A DNA stretch of 64,000 nt from NCBI RefSeq assembly GCF_000517445.1, contig NZ_CP006965.1, positions 1,402,681 through 1,466,680 on the forward strand. Reading direction: 5' to 3'. Below, piece by piece: positions 45,329-54,291 of the stretch (positions are counted from its first letter, which is position 1; every line of letters starts with the position of its first letter). The DNA comes from Thermococcus paralvinellae. GTDB taxonomy: Archaea > Methanobacteriota_B > Thermococci > Thermococcales > Thermococcaceae. The notes under the pieces are model-generated. The model had not been told where the DNA came from and made no database searches. It saw only the letters and a list, made by a program, of their open reading frames with translations. The translations under genes and the position numbers were made by a program.

Positions 45329-46256
45329 CTAGATAAAGCTTATGAGTCAACCTAATGGAGAGAGTGGACACAATAACAATAAGCGGGGCAAAAAGCGGGG
45401 AATAAATAGTTAAAAGTGGGAGATACACAACTGTTAAAATCAACAAAAATAGAATTTGCCCCCTCATTCTAATTGCTATTTTAAAATTAGTAACAAACAG
45501 ATAGCAAAGAAGAACAAGCTGAACTAAACTTTCCTTTATAAATCTTGTCAACATAAATGGACTGTTTTTAGTGACTAATTTCGTTAAGGTAGACGCTCCA
45601 AATATATTTAACAGGACTATTGTCCCAATTACCATTAATCCAATGTAAATATAATCCTTCCTGTACCCTTTTGGAAGGGTAATTATAAATGCCAATAGAA
45701 TTATTGAAGCATAAATATTCAGTGCAACAGTAACTGCGGCAAAAATATACAACAAAAATGTTTCTGAGGTTATTCTAGAAGTATTCAAAGTAAAAGAGAA
45801 GTTCATAATGACAGCTAAAGTTAATATAAAGAAAAAGAGAGCAAAGAAGTTTCTGTCAAAGGTTTTTATTGTTTCCCTGAAAGTTGGAGATGCAAAAGTT
45901 AATCCGTAAATTAAGAAACCAAACTCTCGGGATGGCTTCGGTGCAAGGTAGAAGACAAAACATGACAAAAGAAGCAAAAAGGAAAGATGAATTAGAGAAG
46001 AAGAATAAGAATCCAAAAAAACTAAACGTATAACAAATTCCTCCGAGTCAAAAAACCATAGGACACTCATGAAGAGCACTAAAAGATATAGGACAAAAGC
46101 ATCGCGACTCTCTTTAAACAGATTGTAGATTAAGCCAGAGAGGATAAGGAATAGGATAAATAAAACAATAATACGTGCAGTAGCAGGATGAAGTTGAAGC
46201 CAACTAGATACAAATGGAAAAAGTTGACCTAGTGAAGTACTTACTTGAATACCCAT
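45315..46256 (-). CDS. Polytopic membrane protein of unknown function
   Basis: The protein is about 313 residues with nine or ten hydrophobic segments and short loops. No family motif is visible. The start is uncertain: ATG 46256 is proposed, though AGGTG touches it; further upstream in-frame starts run into the GC-rich RNA candidate at 46297-46357. Its Phe- and Ile-rich composition and AT-rich codons look unlike most neighbours. It overlaps the convergent DUF2110 gene by 14 nt. Confidence 0.65.
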   Translation of the reverse strand: MGIQVSTSLGQLFPFVSSWLQLHPATARIIVLFILFLILSGLIYNLFKESRDAFVLYLLVLFMSVLWFFDSEEFVIRLVFLDSYSSSLIHLSFLLLLSCFVFYLAPKPSREFGFLIYGLTFASPTFRETIKTFDRNFFALFFFILTLAVIMNFSFTLNTSRITSETFLLYIFAAVTVALNIYASIILLAFIITLPKGYRKDYIYIGLMVIGTIVLLNIFGASTLTKLVTKNSPFMLTRFIKESLVQLVLLCYLFVTNFKIAIRMRGQILFLLILTVVYLPLLTIYSPLFAPLIVIVSTLSIRLTHKLYLVTQT

Positions 46257-46296
46257 CACCTTTCTGATTTTAATTTCAGCACCATTAAAAAAGTTA

Positions 46297-46357
46297 TGTA
46301 GCCCGGTCCAGCGCGGCATCACAGTTACGGGTTCCCCCGACCTCAGCCGCGCATGCC
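46297..46357 (-). ncRNA. Candidate structured RNA with K-turn
   Basis: A 60-nt GC-rich island stands in AT-rich DNA. On the minus strand GCGCGGC (46352-46346) pairs with GCCGCGC (46317-46311). Directly inside, CTGA on one side and TGATG on the other form a textbook kink-turn, capped by CGGG-GGAA-CCCG with a GNRA tetraloop. This is the L7Ae-binding element found in archaeal C/D and H/ACA sRNAs. An ACA lies 11 nt after the stem (46299-46297), but no basal stem could be drawn. A TATA-like TTTATATT is at 46370-46363. Confidence 0.55.
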
Positions 46358-46388
46358 ATTAGAATATAAAGGAGAGAAAATTTAAGCT

Positions 46389-47267
46389 TTACCCCTCTTT
46401 TTTCATCTCTTCAAGCTTTTTCACAAACCTCTGGGTGATTTCCATAAATGCCTTAGCTGCTAGAGTGTCTTCATAAAGGACAATTGGAATTCCCAAATCA
46501 CTTGCTTCCCTAGCTTTTAAGTCAATTGGAACTTTCCCAAGGAAGTCAACTCCTTCTTTCTGAGCTAACTTTTCTCCTCCACCTTCACCAAAGAGATCAA
46601 TCTTGTTTCCGCAGTGTGGACAAATGAGGTAACTCATGTTCTCAACAACAGCAATGTAGGGCACTTCCATCTGTTTCATCATGTTTACAGCCTTCCCTGT
46701 ATCTAGCAGAGCAACCTCTTGGGGAGTTGTAACAACAATAGCAGCATCAAGCTGAATAGTCTGGACTACCGTTAGGATCTGGTCTCCAGTTCCTGGAGGG
46801 AAGTCTATTATCATGAAGTCAAGCTCGCCCCATTTGACATCTCCCAAAAGCTGCTTGAGTGCTTTTGTAACCAATGCTCCTCTCCAAATGATTGGCTGAT
46901 CTTCCGGAACCATCATACCCATGCTCATGACCTTAATCGGCGTCACCTGACCCATGAAATCTGCAGTTGGGGGTATCATTTCAAAGTGATCATCCACTTT
47001 TTCAGCTAGGATTTCAGCCTTCTCAACGCCAAGCATTTTGGCTATGTTTGGACCATGAACATCAGCATCCAGGACTCCAACAAAGTAGCCGAGCTTAGCT
47101 AAAGCTGCTGCCAGATTAACAGCGACTGTACTTTTTCCAACACCACCCTTACCACTGAGAACAGCTATCTTGTACTTCCATTTCTTTTCCTTCTCCTTAA
47201 TTCTCTGGGTTAACGGATCAACACCCAACCCAGGCACATTAAATGAGGGAGGAGTTTTTATTGTCAT
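46389..47267 (-). CDS. Mrp/NBP35-type Fe-S cluster carrier ATPase
   Basis: The 292-residue P-loop protein has the deviant Walker A SGKGGVGKST, DADVHGPNIAKMLG and IIDFPPGTGD, plus the CPHC pair that bridges a 4Fe-4S cluster between dimer halves. It delivers clusters to apoproteins, fitting the many ferredoxin-dependent enzymes encoded around it. Several ATGs follow GAGGTG; ATG 47267 has the best spacing. Confidence 0.93.
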   Translation of the reverse strand: MTIKTPPSFNVPGLGVDPLTQRIKEKEKKWKYKIAVLSGKGGVGKSTVAVNLAAALAKLGYFVGVLDADVHGPNIAKMLGVEKAEILAEKVDDHFEMIPPTADFMGQVTPIKVMSMGMMVPEDQPIIWRGALVTKALKQLLGDVKWGELDFMIIDFPPGTGDQILTVVQTIQLDAAIVVTTPQEVALLDTGKAVNMMKQMEVPYIAVVENMSYLICPHCGNKIDLFGEGGGEKLAQKEGVDFLGKVPIDLKAREASDLGIPIVLYEDTLAAKAFMEITQRFVKKLEEMKKEG

Positions 47268-47428
47268 CATCATCACCTCTTCAATTGTTAAAATTAGATT
47301 ATCCTAACAACTTATAAGCTTTGTCATAAATAAATGCACTATTGGACAAAAATGTATAACAAGAAAAGCTTAGAATTCAGAGTACTAGAAATAATAACGA
47401 CTTCATAGAAATAAAAACTTAAAAAGAA

Positions 47429-48376
47429 TCAAGGAAGCTCAACTTCCTTTCCAAGAACTCTCCACATCTCCTTGATCTGCTCTTTTAACTCCTGTATTGC
47501 CTCTGGGTTCTTGAGTAAGTGCTTGAATCTTCCTTGCAACTTAAGGTATTCTTCAATTGGCTTCTTGAACTTTCCATCCTTGGGGAATCTCTGGAACTTG
47601 ATGTTCCTGATGTCACCGTTTTCAATTTCAAACAGTGGCCAGACACCTGTCTCAATTGCCAATTTTGCAACTTCAACTGTCTTCTCTGGCGGAATACGCC
47701 ATCCTGGGACACAAGGGCCATGTATCTGGAGGAATGCTGGACCATCGATCTTTGCTGCCTTCTTAACTTTCCTATAGAGGTCATATGGATCTGCAATGCT
47801 TGCCGTTGCGACGTATGGAATTTGGTGAGCGGCTGCAATTAGAGCAACCCACTTCTTCGGCTTGTCCTCACCGATTGAGTACTTTCCTGGTGGTGAAGTG
47901 GTTGTCCATGCTCCGTATGGTGTTGAACTTGATCTCTGAATACCAGTATTCATATAAGCCTCATTGTCATACATAATGTAAACGACGTTGTGCCTTCTTT
48001 CAAGCATTCCAGAGAGTGCTTGTAATCCTATATCAGCTGTACCACCATCTCCACCGAATGCAAGTATCTTTCCTTTGTAACCGAGCTTCTTCCATGCTGC
48101 CTCAACACCACTTGCAACAGCTGCGGCGTTTTCAAATGCCACATGGATCCATGGAGCCTTCCAAGCTGTGTATGGGAAGACTGCAGACACAACTTCCATA
48201 CATCCAGTTGCATGAGCTATTGCGAAGGCATCTGGGTCGCCATATTTCTCTTCCATAGCTTCGCTAAATGCTTTGGTAGCCAAACGCATGATTATTGCAC
48301 ATCCACATCCAGCACATGCAGCGTGACCAGGTGCCCAGTACTCGCGAGTTGTGATAGGGGGTTTTCTTACGGCCAT
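47429..48376 (-). CDS. porB: Pyruvate:ferredoxin oxidoreductase beta subunit
   Basis: The 315-residue TPP-binding subunit has CAGCGCAI near residue 20 (4Fe-4S ligands), [15 protein letters not shown] and [22 protein letters not shown] (TPP site), and CVPGW near 215. It is the last gene of the operon porG-vorD-vorA-vorB-porD-porA-porB. GAGGTGATT precedes ATG 48376. Confidence 0.95.
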   Translation of the reverse strand: MAVRKPPITTREYWAPGHAACAGCGCAIIMRLATKAFSEAMEEKYGDPDAFAIAHATGCMEVVSAVFPYTAWKAPWIHVAFENAAAVASGVEAAWKKLGYKGKILAFGGDGGTADIGLQALSGMLERRHNVVYIMYDNEAYMNTGIQRSSSTPYGAWTTTSPPGKYSIGEDKPKKWVALIAAAHQIPYVATASIADPYDLYRKVKKAAKIDGPAFLQIHGPCVPGWRIPPEKTVEVAKLAIETGVWPLFEIENGDIRNIKFQRFPKDGKFKKPIEEYLKLQGRFKHLLKNPEAIQELKEQIKEMWRVLGKEVELP

Positions 48377-48386
48377 TTTAATCACC

Positions 48387-49571
48387 TCACAAAATCTCCT
48401 TCCTTAAGCCGATCCAATAAACATCCTCCTCGACACCCTCTTTTATGGCCTTCTCTGCAATGCCTAATGCCTCTTCAAGCTGCTCGAATGTGACGTCTCT
48501 TCCACCAAGACCGATTATGAAGTCGAGAATTATTGGCTTCTCCTTCTCGTTGATGAGTGATCTTGCAACATCAGCAAAGACTGCTCCACCTGAGCCAAAG
48601 CTGACATCCTTCTCAAGGATTGCCAAGACCTTTGCCTTCTTAGCCAGAGCCCTAATCTCCTCAATTGGGAATGGTCTGTAGACTGTAATCTTTGCAGCAC
48701 CGATCTTAACTCCTTCTTCTCTCTTCTTATCAACGAATTCCTTGAGAGTTCCAGCGAGTGAACCCATTGTTATCATGATAATCTCAGCGTCATCAGTCTT
48801 GTACTCCTCAACCATCTGGTACTTTCTTCCGAACTTCTTCTCGAACTCCTCAAAGGCTTCCTTAATGACTTCTCTCGCATTTTCCATTGCTTCCCATACC
48901 TTATATCTTGCCTCCATGTAGTGAGCTGGGAATCCAAGTGTTCCCTGAGTGATGGGTCTCTTTGGATCGAGGTAGGCGTGCTTTGGCTTGTATTCGCCTA
49001 AGAATTCATCGACAAGTTCTTGGTCTGGGATTTCGACAGGCTCAACTGTGTGGGTCAGGATGAATGCATCGAATCCAGTCATTGCTGGAAGTAAAACCCT
49101 CTCATCCTCAGCAACCTTGAATGCAATTAAGATTAAGTCCAAAGCCTCTTGGTTGTTCTCAGCATAGAATTGAATCCATCCAGTGTCTCTCTCACTAATT
49201 GTGTCCTGCCAGTCATTCCAGATGTTAATTGGAGCTGAAAGTGCTCTGTTACCAATAGCCATAACGATTGGCAACCTCATACCAGCTGCAATGAAGAGGA
49301 TCTCGTGCATTAAAGCTAAACCTTGTGAAGCTGTTGCTGTGAATGTTCTTACTCCAGCGGCTGAAGCACCAACACACGCTGAAATTGCAGAGTGCTCGCT
49401 CTCAACTTTGATGAATTCGGCATCTAATTCACCGTTGGCAACGAATTCACTAATCTTCTCTGGAACAAGAGTTGATGGTGTAATTGGGAATGCTGCAATG
49501 ACTTTTGGCTTAGCCAACTTTGCAGCCCAAGCAGCTGCCTCATTACCTTTCATAACCTTTTTCATGGGCAT
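48387..49571 (-). CDS. porA: Pyruvate:ferredoxin oxidoreductase alpha subunit
   Basis: The 394-residue subunit holds [15 protein letters not shown], the [20 protein letters not shown] segment and [12 protein letters not shown], typical of PorA. With PorB, D and G it oxidises pyruvate to acetyl-CoA, CO2 and reduced ferredoxin. GAGGTGATT lies 6 nt before the ATG. It follows porD closely. Confidence 0.95.
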   Translation of the reverse strand: MPMKKVMKGNEAAAWAAKLAKPKVIAAFPITPSTLVPEKISEFVANGELDAEFIKVESEHSAISACVGASAAGVRTFTATASQGLALMHEILFIAAGMRLPIVMAIGNRALSAPINIWNDWQDTISERDTGWIQFYAENNQEALDLILIAFKVAEDERVLLPAMTGFDAFILTHTVEPVEIPDQELVDEFLGEYKPKHAYLDPKRPITQGTLGFPAHYMEARYKVWEAMENAREVIKEAFEEFEKKFGRKYQMVEEYKTDDAEIIMITMGSLAGTLKEFVDKKREEGVKIGAAKITVYRPFPIEEIRALAKKAKVLAILEKDVSFGSGGAVFADVARSLINEKEKPIILDFIIGLGGRDVTFEQLEEALGIAEKAIKEGVEEDVYWIGLRKEIL

Positions 49572-49581
49572 CTAAATCACC

Positions 49582-49899
49582 TCACTTAACCTCTCTAACC
49601 ATTGTGATTGCCTTAGTCGGACACTCATTCGCACAAATACCACAGCCCTTACAATAGTCGTAGTCAAAAACTGGGTAGTTTTCCTCATCCAAGTAGATTG
49701 CCGGCTCTGGACAGTATGTGTAGCACAAAAAGCATCTTACACACTTGTCCTTGTTGAACTCAGGCTTGAAGACTCTCCAAGAACCGGTCTTGTTTATTAC
49801 GCTGCTTCCTGGGATGTATGCAATTGCTCCCGGTGTCATTTTTTCAGTCAGCTCCTTCTGGGCTCTTTCAATATCGGCCTTAAACGGACTCTCAGCCAT
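49582..49899 (-). CDS. porD: POR delta subunit (2 x 4Fe-4S ferredoxin)
   Basis: The 105-residue subunit carries two ferredoxin motifs, CVRCFLCYTYCPEP and CKGCGICANECPTKA. It passes electrons from the TPP site to external ferredoxin. GAGGTGATA precedes ATG 49899. It shares the last 25 residues almost exactly with VorD, showing duplication within the operon. Confidence 0.95.
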   Translation of the reverse strand: MAESPFKADIERAQKELTEKMTPGAIAYIPGSSVINKTGSWRVFKPEFNKDKCVRCFLCYTYCPEPAIYLDEENYPVFDYDYCKGCGICANECPTKAITMVREVK

Positions 49900-49975
49900 A
49901 TATATCACCTCAAGTGAGTTTTTATTCTGGGACTTTAAATTTTTTCAACACTCATCAAACAAAGGAAAGGGGAAA

Positions 49976-50911
49976 TCAGCCAAAGATTTCGGCTTTTTTC
50001 TTAAGCTCCTCCCATTCTTTGAGTACCCACTCTTGAAGTATCTGGATATCTTCCTTAGTCATGTACTTGAATCTTCCCTGGAGCTTGAGGAACTCTTCAA
50101 TTGGCTTTGGCTCTTTCTTTGGATTTGGCATGTTTATTTTGTACTTGCCGTTTTCATATTCGAAAAGCGGGAAGTATGCTGTCTGAACAGCCAACCTTGC
50201 AAGTTCAATGGACTTGTCAGTTGGACTTCTCCATCCAGTTGGACATGGAGCAAAGAGCTGGATAAAGCTTGGCCCTGGTATCTTTTGGGCTTTCTTGAGC
50301 TTCCTTATGAAGTCTTCTGGGAATGCAATGCTTGCCGTTGCTGCATAAGGTATTTTGTGAGCGATAACGATGTCAATAACCTTCTTCTTGTGTCTTTTCT
50401 CAACAAAGTGCTTCTTTCCACCAGGTGTATTGGTTGTCCATGCTCCATATGGTGTTGATGAAGACCTCTGAATACCAGTATTCATATAAGCCTCGTTGTC
50501 ATACATAATGTATAATGCATCATGTCCTCTCTCAAGGAATCCGCTCAATGCCTGAAGTCCAATGTCAGCAGTCCCACCATCTCCAGCCCAACCTACGACC
50601 ATTACTCCATCTTCGCCCTTGACCTTGTATCCCTTAGCCTTTAAAGCAGCCTCAATCCCGCTTATAACTGCACCTGTAGTCTCAAAAGCTGTATGGAATA
50701 GGTTAGCGTTAATAGCGGAGTATGGCCATGGACCAGCTATGATTGTTGAACAGCAAGCTGGAATTGCAAGGATTGTTTTCTTTCCATAGGCCTTAAGGAC
50801 ATATCTCAATCCAAGAGCAGCCCCACAACCTTGGCATGCAGTGTGTCCGGCAAAGAAGTTCTCCTCAAACGGTATGCTCAATCTTTTCTTAACATTCTCT
50901 GGAATCTCCAT
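49976..50911 (-). CDS. vorB: 2-ketoisovalerate:ferredoxin oxidoreductase beta subunit
   Basis: The 311-residue TPP subunit is a paralogue of porB: CQGCGAALGLRYVLKA near the start, [18 protein letters not shown] and [25 protein letters not shown] oxidises branched-chain 2-keto acids from amino acid degradation to acyl-CoA. GAGGTGA precedes ATG 50911. The operon order identifies it as VorB rather than PorB. Confidence 0.93.
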   Translation of the reverse strand: MEIPENVKKRLSIPFEENFFAGHTACQGCGAALGLRYVLKAYGKKTILAIPACCSTIIAGPWPYSAINANLFHTAFETTGAVISGIEAALKAKGYKVKGEDGVMVVGWAGDGGTADIGLQALSGFLERGHDALYIMYDNEAYMNTGIQRSSSTPYGAWTTNTPGGKKHFVEKRHKKKVIDIVIAHKIPYAATASIAFPEDFIRKLKKAQKIPGPSFIQLFAPCPTGWRSPTDKSIELARLAVQTAYFPLFEYENGKYKINMPNPKKEPKPIEEFLKLQGRFKYMTKEDIQILQEWVLKEWEELKKKAEIFG

Positions 50912-50916
50912 TCCTC

Positions 50917-52089
50917 TCACCTCTTGAGATGATACCATTCAATCTCTCTATCAAGCTTGCCTTTCTCGATTATTTCCTTCATGTTCTTAGCTATTATCTT
51001 GATATCGCTGACAGTAAAGTCCCTTCCACCAAGTCCAACGATGTAATTCTTCATTATTGGGTGAGCGTCAGTGTTGTATAAGACACCCTTGGCCTCGTTG
51101 AAGAGTATCCCCTCCTGTCCAAAGGAGAAGTTTCTGTCAAGGACTGCAATTCCTTCAACGTTCTTAGCCAATTCATAAAGCTCCTTCTTCGGGAAGGGTC
51201 TGAACCATCTCACTTTAGCTGCACCAACTTTGTATCCCTCTTTTCTGAGTAAATCAACAGCCTCTTTGACTGTTCCCATGAGTGAGCCCATTCCCATGAA
51301 GATGAACTCTGCGTCGTCTGTTTTGTAGAGTTCAATCATCTGAGAATAGTCCCTTCCAAATCTTTCACCAAACTCTTTACCTACTTCCTTGATAACCTTC
51401 CTTGCCTCTTCCATTGCCTTCTCAATCTTGTATCTGAATTCATAGTAATCAGCTGGAGTTCCCAAAGCTCCAACTGCTATTGGATTGTCAAAGTCTGTAA
51501 GTGTGTAAAGTGGCTTCCTTGGTGGTAAAAACTCGTCAATCTCTTCTTGTGGAGGCATATCCACAATGTCATAAGTGTGACTCAATATGAATGCACTTTC
51601 AACTATCATCGCTGGAAGATTAACTGTCTCAGCAATCTTAAACGCCATCAGAACTCCGTCGTAAACCTCTTGGTTGTTTTCAGCATAGAACTGCATCCAG
51701 CCAGTGTCTCTTTGAGATAAGCTGTCGGTCTGATCATCCCAAACGCTCCATGGTGGGGCCATTGCTCTGTTGACATCAACCATGACTACCGGCAATCTAG
51801 CTCCACTTGCCCAGTGAAGCATCTCATGCATTAAAGCTAAACCTTGAGCTGATGTGGCAGTGAAAGCTCTCGCACCGGTAGCGGCGGCACCTATACAAGC
51901 AGCCATAGCTGAGTGCTCGCTCTCAACAGGTACGTACTGTATTTCAGCTTCACCATTTGCAATGAACTCAGCAATCTTCTCAATTATTGATGTTTGTGGA
52001 GTAATTGGGTAAGCGGCAACAACTTCAACTCTCGCGTGTTTGGCTGCATAAGCAGCTGCATAGTTTCCACTCACAACTTTCTTCGGCAT
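50917..52089 (-). CDS. vorA: 2-ketoisovalerate:ferredoxin oxidoreductase alpha subunit
   Basis: The 390-residue alpha subunit has AYPITPQTSIIEKIAEF, EHSAMAACIGAAATGARAFTA and WFRPFPKKELYEL. It pairs with VorB, VorD and the shared gamma subunit. ATG 52089 follows GAGGTGATA. It is paralogous to porA throughout. Confidence 0.93.
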   Translation of the reverse strand: MPKKVVSGNYAAAYAAKHARVEVVAAYPITPQTSIIEKIAEFIANGEAEIQYVPVESEHSAMAACIGAAATGARAFTATSAQGLALMHEMLHWASGARLPVVMVDVNRAMAPPWSVWDDQTDSLSQRDTGWMQFYAENNQEVYDGVLMAFKIAETVNLPAMIVESAFILSHTYDIVDMPPQEEIDEFLPPRKPLYTLTDFDNPIAVGALGTPADYYEFRYKIEKAMEEARKVIKEVGKEFGERFGRDYSQMIELYKTDDAEFIFMGMGSLMGTVKEAVDLLRKEGYKVGAAKVRWFRPFPKKELYELAKNVEGIAVLDRNFSFGQEGILFNEAKGVLYNTDAHPIMKNYIVGLGGRDFTVSDIKIIAKNMKEIIEKGKLDREIEWYHLKR

Positions 52090-52099
52090 AATTATCACC

Positions 52100-52417
52100 T
52101 CACTTCTCTTCCCTTACCATTGTGATTGCCTTAGTCGGACACTCATTTGCACAAATACCACAGCCCTTACAATAGTCATAGTCTATTGCCACATAGCCAT
52201 CCTCCTTGATGTAAATTGAAGGCTCTGGACAGAACTTCCAGCAGATATAACACTTGATACACTTGCTCTCATCCACTACTGGAATAAAGGTTCTCCAATC
52301 ACCCGTGAAGTTTATTAAAGTGGTTCCAAGGCTTATTGGAGCCTCGGGATATTCATCAACAGATTTAAATACTAACTTCTCCGCTTTTGTCTTCTTCTCC
52401 CCAAATAAAGTGTTCAA
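52100..52417 (-). CDS. vorD: VOR delta subunit (2 x 4Fe-4S ferredoxin)
   Basis: The product is 105 residues from a TTG at 52417, set 6 nt after AGGGGTG; the GTG at 52426 lies inside that site. Ferredoxin motifs are CIKCYICWKFCPEP and CKGCGICANECPTKA. It is the VOR counterpart of PorD. Confidence 0.92.
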   Translation of the reverse strand: MNTLFGEKKTKAEKLVFKSVDEYPEAPISLGTTLINFTGDWRTFIPVVDESKCIKCYICWKFCPEPSIYIKEDGYVAIDYDYCKGCGICANECPTKAITMVREEK

Positions 52418-52452
52418 AGTGTTCACCCCTAAAGGATTTTAAAGGAAAGAAA

Positions 52453-53013
52453 TCAGAGCTCATAAACAACAGTTTTCTCAAAAGCTTCCCTTGCAGCTTT
52501 TGCGTTCTTCTCTCCGAGTTCCCCAGAGAACGTTTCCTTAATTGCTGTTTCAACGCTTTCAATTTTAACTATTCCTGTTGCCTTTGCGAAAGCCCCGAGA
52601 ATAGAAGTGTTCGTAATTGGCAATCCAAGAATCTCAAGTGCTATTCCAGTTGCATCAACTAAAGCAAGTTTTGCTGGCTTCTTCTTGAGCTTTTCTAAAA
52701 CCTCCTCTTTGCTCTTTTCTGTATTGACTATAACAATTCCACCCTCCTTGAGACCAGCTGTAACGTCAACGGTCTCCAGTAGTGATGGGTCCAAAACAAC
52801 GACTATATCCGGCTCATAAATCTGGGTCTTTATCCTGATTGGCTTTTCATCAATTCTTGTGAATGCTGTAACTGGTGCTCCCCTTCTCTCAACACCGAAG
52901 AATGGGAATGCCTGCACATACTTGCCCTCTAAGAAAGCTGCCTCAGCCAAAATGTTTGCAGCAGTAACTGCACCTTGTCCACCTCTACCATGAAAACGAA
53001 CTTCTATCATCAT
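52453..53013 (-). CDS. porG: Shared gamma subunit of POR and VOR
   Basis: The 186-residue subunit has the gamma-family start [21 protein letters not shown] and the [16 protein letters not shown] segment. In Pyrococcus one gamma protein serves both POR and VOR, which fits a single copy leading a seven-gene operon. The ATG follows GGGGGC; the promoter lies in the 300-bp gap upstream (a TATA-like CTAAATAAATG about 50 nt before the start). Confidence 0.94.
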   Translation of the reverse strand: MMIEVRFHGRGGQGAVTAANILAEAAFLEGKYVQAFPFFGVERRGAPVTAFTRIDEKPIRIKTQIYEPDIVVVLDPSLLETVDVTAGLKEGGIVIVNTEKSKEEVLEKLKKKPAKLALVDATGIALEILGLPITNTSILGAFAKATGIVKIESVETAIKETFSGELGEKNAKAAREAFEKTVVYEL

Positions 53014-53329
53014 CTTTGCCCCCTAAAGTTTTTCGGTATTAGTTTTGAAAGAATGCATTTATTTAGTTTTCGGTATAGAAAGAAGAAGCTTTCACTAGGT
53101 GTCTTTGGGTAAGAATGAACACGCTTTGTGGTTGGTGTCTATAAAGGAACATCAAGCACCACTAAAATGATAGTTTACATTTGTAAAGATGTTGGAAGTT
53201 GAGGTTCCAATCTCTGTAGCTACGTAAACTTCACAGACTTTGATGAGGTCAGAAAGCAAAATCTTTTAAATAATCTGGAGTCTATATAGACTATATACTC
53301 TATAGATTCAGAGAGGTGGAGGTGACGAC
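53014..53329. other. Intergenic region between porG and the phosphate permease
   Basis: This 316-bp divergent gap holds the porG promoter on the left and the PiT promoter on the right. On the right a TATA-like CTTTTAAATAA (about 53262-53272) is followed by the perfect 14-bp palindrome AGTCTATATAGACT (53279-53292). The middle contains a second TATA-like GTCTATAAAGG near 53137 with no gene attached. No RNA fold or open frame was convincing. Confidence 0.6.
53279..53292. promoter_or_regulatory. 14-bp palindrome at the PiT promoter
   Basis: AGTCTATATAGACT is a perfect dyad just downstream of the TATA box and over the expected transcription start of the phosphate permease gene. It is a good candidate operator for a phosphate-responsive repressor. 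Confidence 0.5.
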
Positions 53330-54291
53330 ATGAATGGACTGGTGATAGCAGCATTGGCAGTTGGATTCTACATTGCATGGAATATTGGAGCAAATGATTC
53401 AGCCAACGCAATGGGAACAGCAGTTGGAGCTGGAGTTTTAAGCTTCAGACAGGCCACTTTTACAATTGCAGTGTTTGTTCTTCTGGGTGCTTACCTCAAA
53501 GGCTACAAAGTCATGAAAACAGTAGGAAAAGGAATTGTCCCTGAAGGATATCTAACGATTGAGATGGCCGTAATAGCCCTCTTAGCTGCTGGTGTTTGGG
53601 TAACTATTGCAACTATTAAGGGCTTGCCAGTTTCCACTACCCAAGCAATTGTTGGTGGAGTTGTGGGAGTTGGTTTGGCTATTCATGCTCCCATAAAGTG
53701 GTTCACCCTCTCTAAAATCGCCGCAGCATGGTAGTTTCACCCATCGTTGCTGGTATTCTTGCAATGATTTTGTACAAGTTTTATGGGTATCTCATAAATC
53801 AGATGAAGACTATCGGTCGTATTGAGCTTCTGTATAAGTGGTTGGCTGTTCTTGGTGGTTCTTACATGGCTTTCAACTTTGGAGCAAATGAGGTTGCAAA
53901 TGCTACTGGACCACTAGTTGGAGCAGGGTTTTTGGAGCCAAAGGTTGCTGGTATTTTTGGTGCGATAAGCTTAGCTTTGGGATCATTAACGTTCAGTTAT
54001 GCTGTGATGTACACCGTTGGAAAAAAGATAACCGCTTTAGGACCGGCTTCAGCTTTCGCTGCCCAGTTTGGCTCAGCTATTGCTGTAAGTTTAGCTAACA
54101 TCCTAGGATTGCCTGTTAGTTCAAGTCAGGCAATTGTTGGTGGGGTCGTGGGGGTAGGTATAATAACAGGAGAAGGCATTGATAAATCGACTATAAAAGA
54201 TATTATCTTCGGATGGGTTGCAACGCCAACGACGGCTATAATAATTGCACTTGGAATTTTCAAGCTGTTCTCTGTATTTGGATTGATTTAG
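53330..54291 (+). pseudogene. PiT-family phosphate permease, split by a frameshift
   Basis: The first frame (53330-53734) encodes 134 residues with GANDSANAMGTAVGAG and GLPVSTTQAIVGGVVGVG, and stops right after KIAAAW. A second frame (from ATG 53728 to 54291, 187 residues) resumes with VVSPIVAGI and repeats the signatures GANEVANATGPLVGAG and GLPVSSSQAIVGGVVGVG. Adding one G near 53731 (TGG-TAG to TGG-GTA) restores a normal PiT of about 320 residues. It could be a sequencing error, a real mutation, or two coupled half-proteins, since ATGGTAG overlaps stop and start exactly between the two halves of the family repeat. Confidence 0.85.

Noticed and set aside
46256-46322. Upstream extension of the membrane protein to a GTG at 46322
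   Set aside because: The extra residues come from the edge of the GC-rich RNA island and are not hydrophobic or signal-like.
46297-46357. Standard H/ACA guide RNA
   Set aside because: The ACA is only 11 nt from the upper stem and no basal stem can be formed with the 5' flank; reported only as a K-turn RNA candidate.
47472-48733. Open frames on both strands within porA/porB
   Set aside because: They are shadows of highly expressed genes with biased codons; no independent signals.
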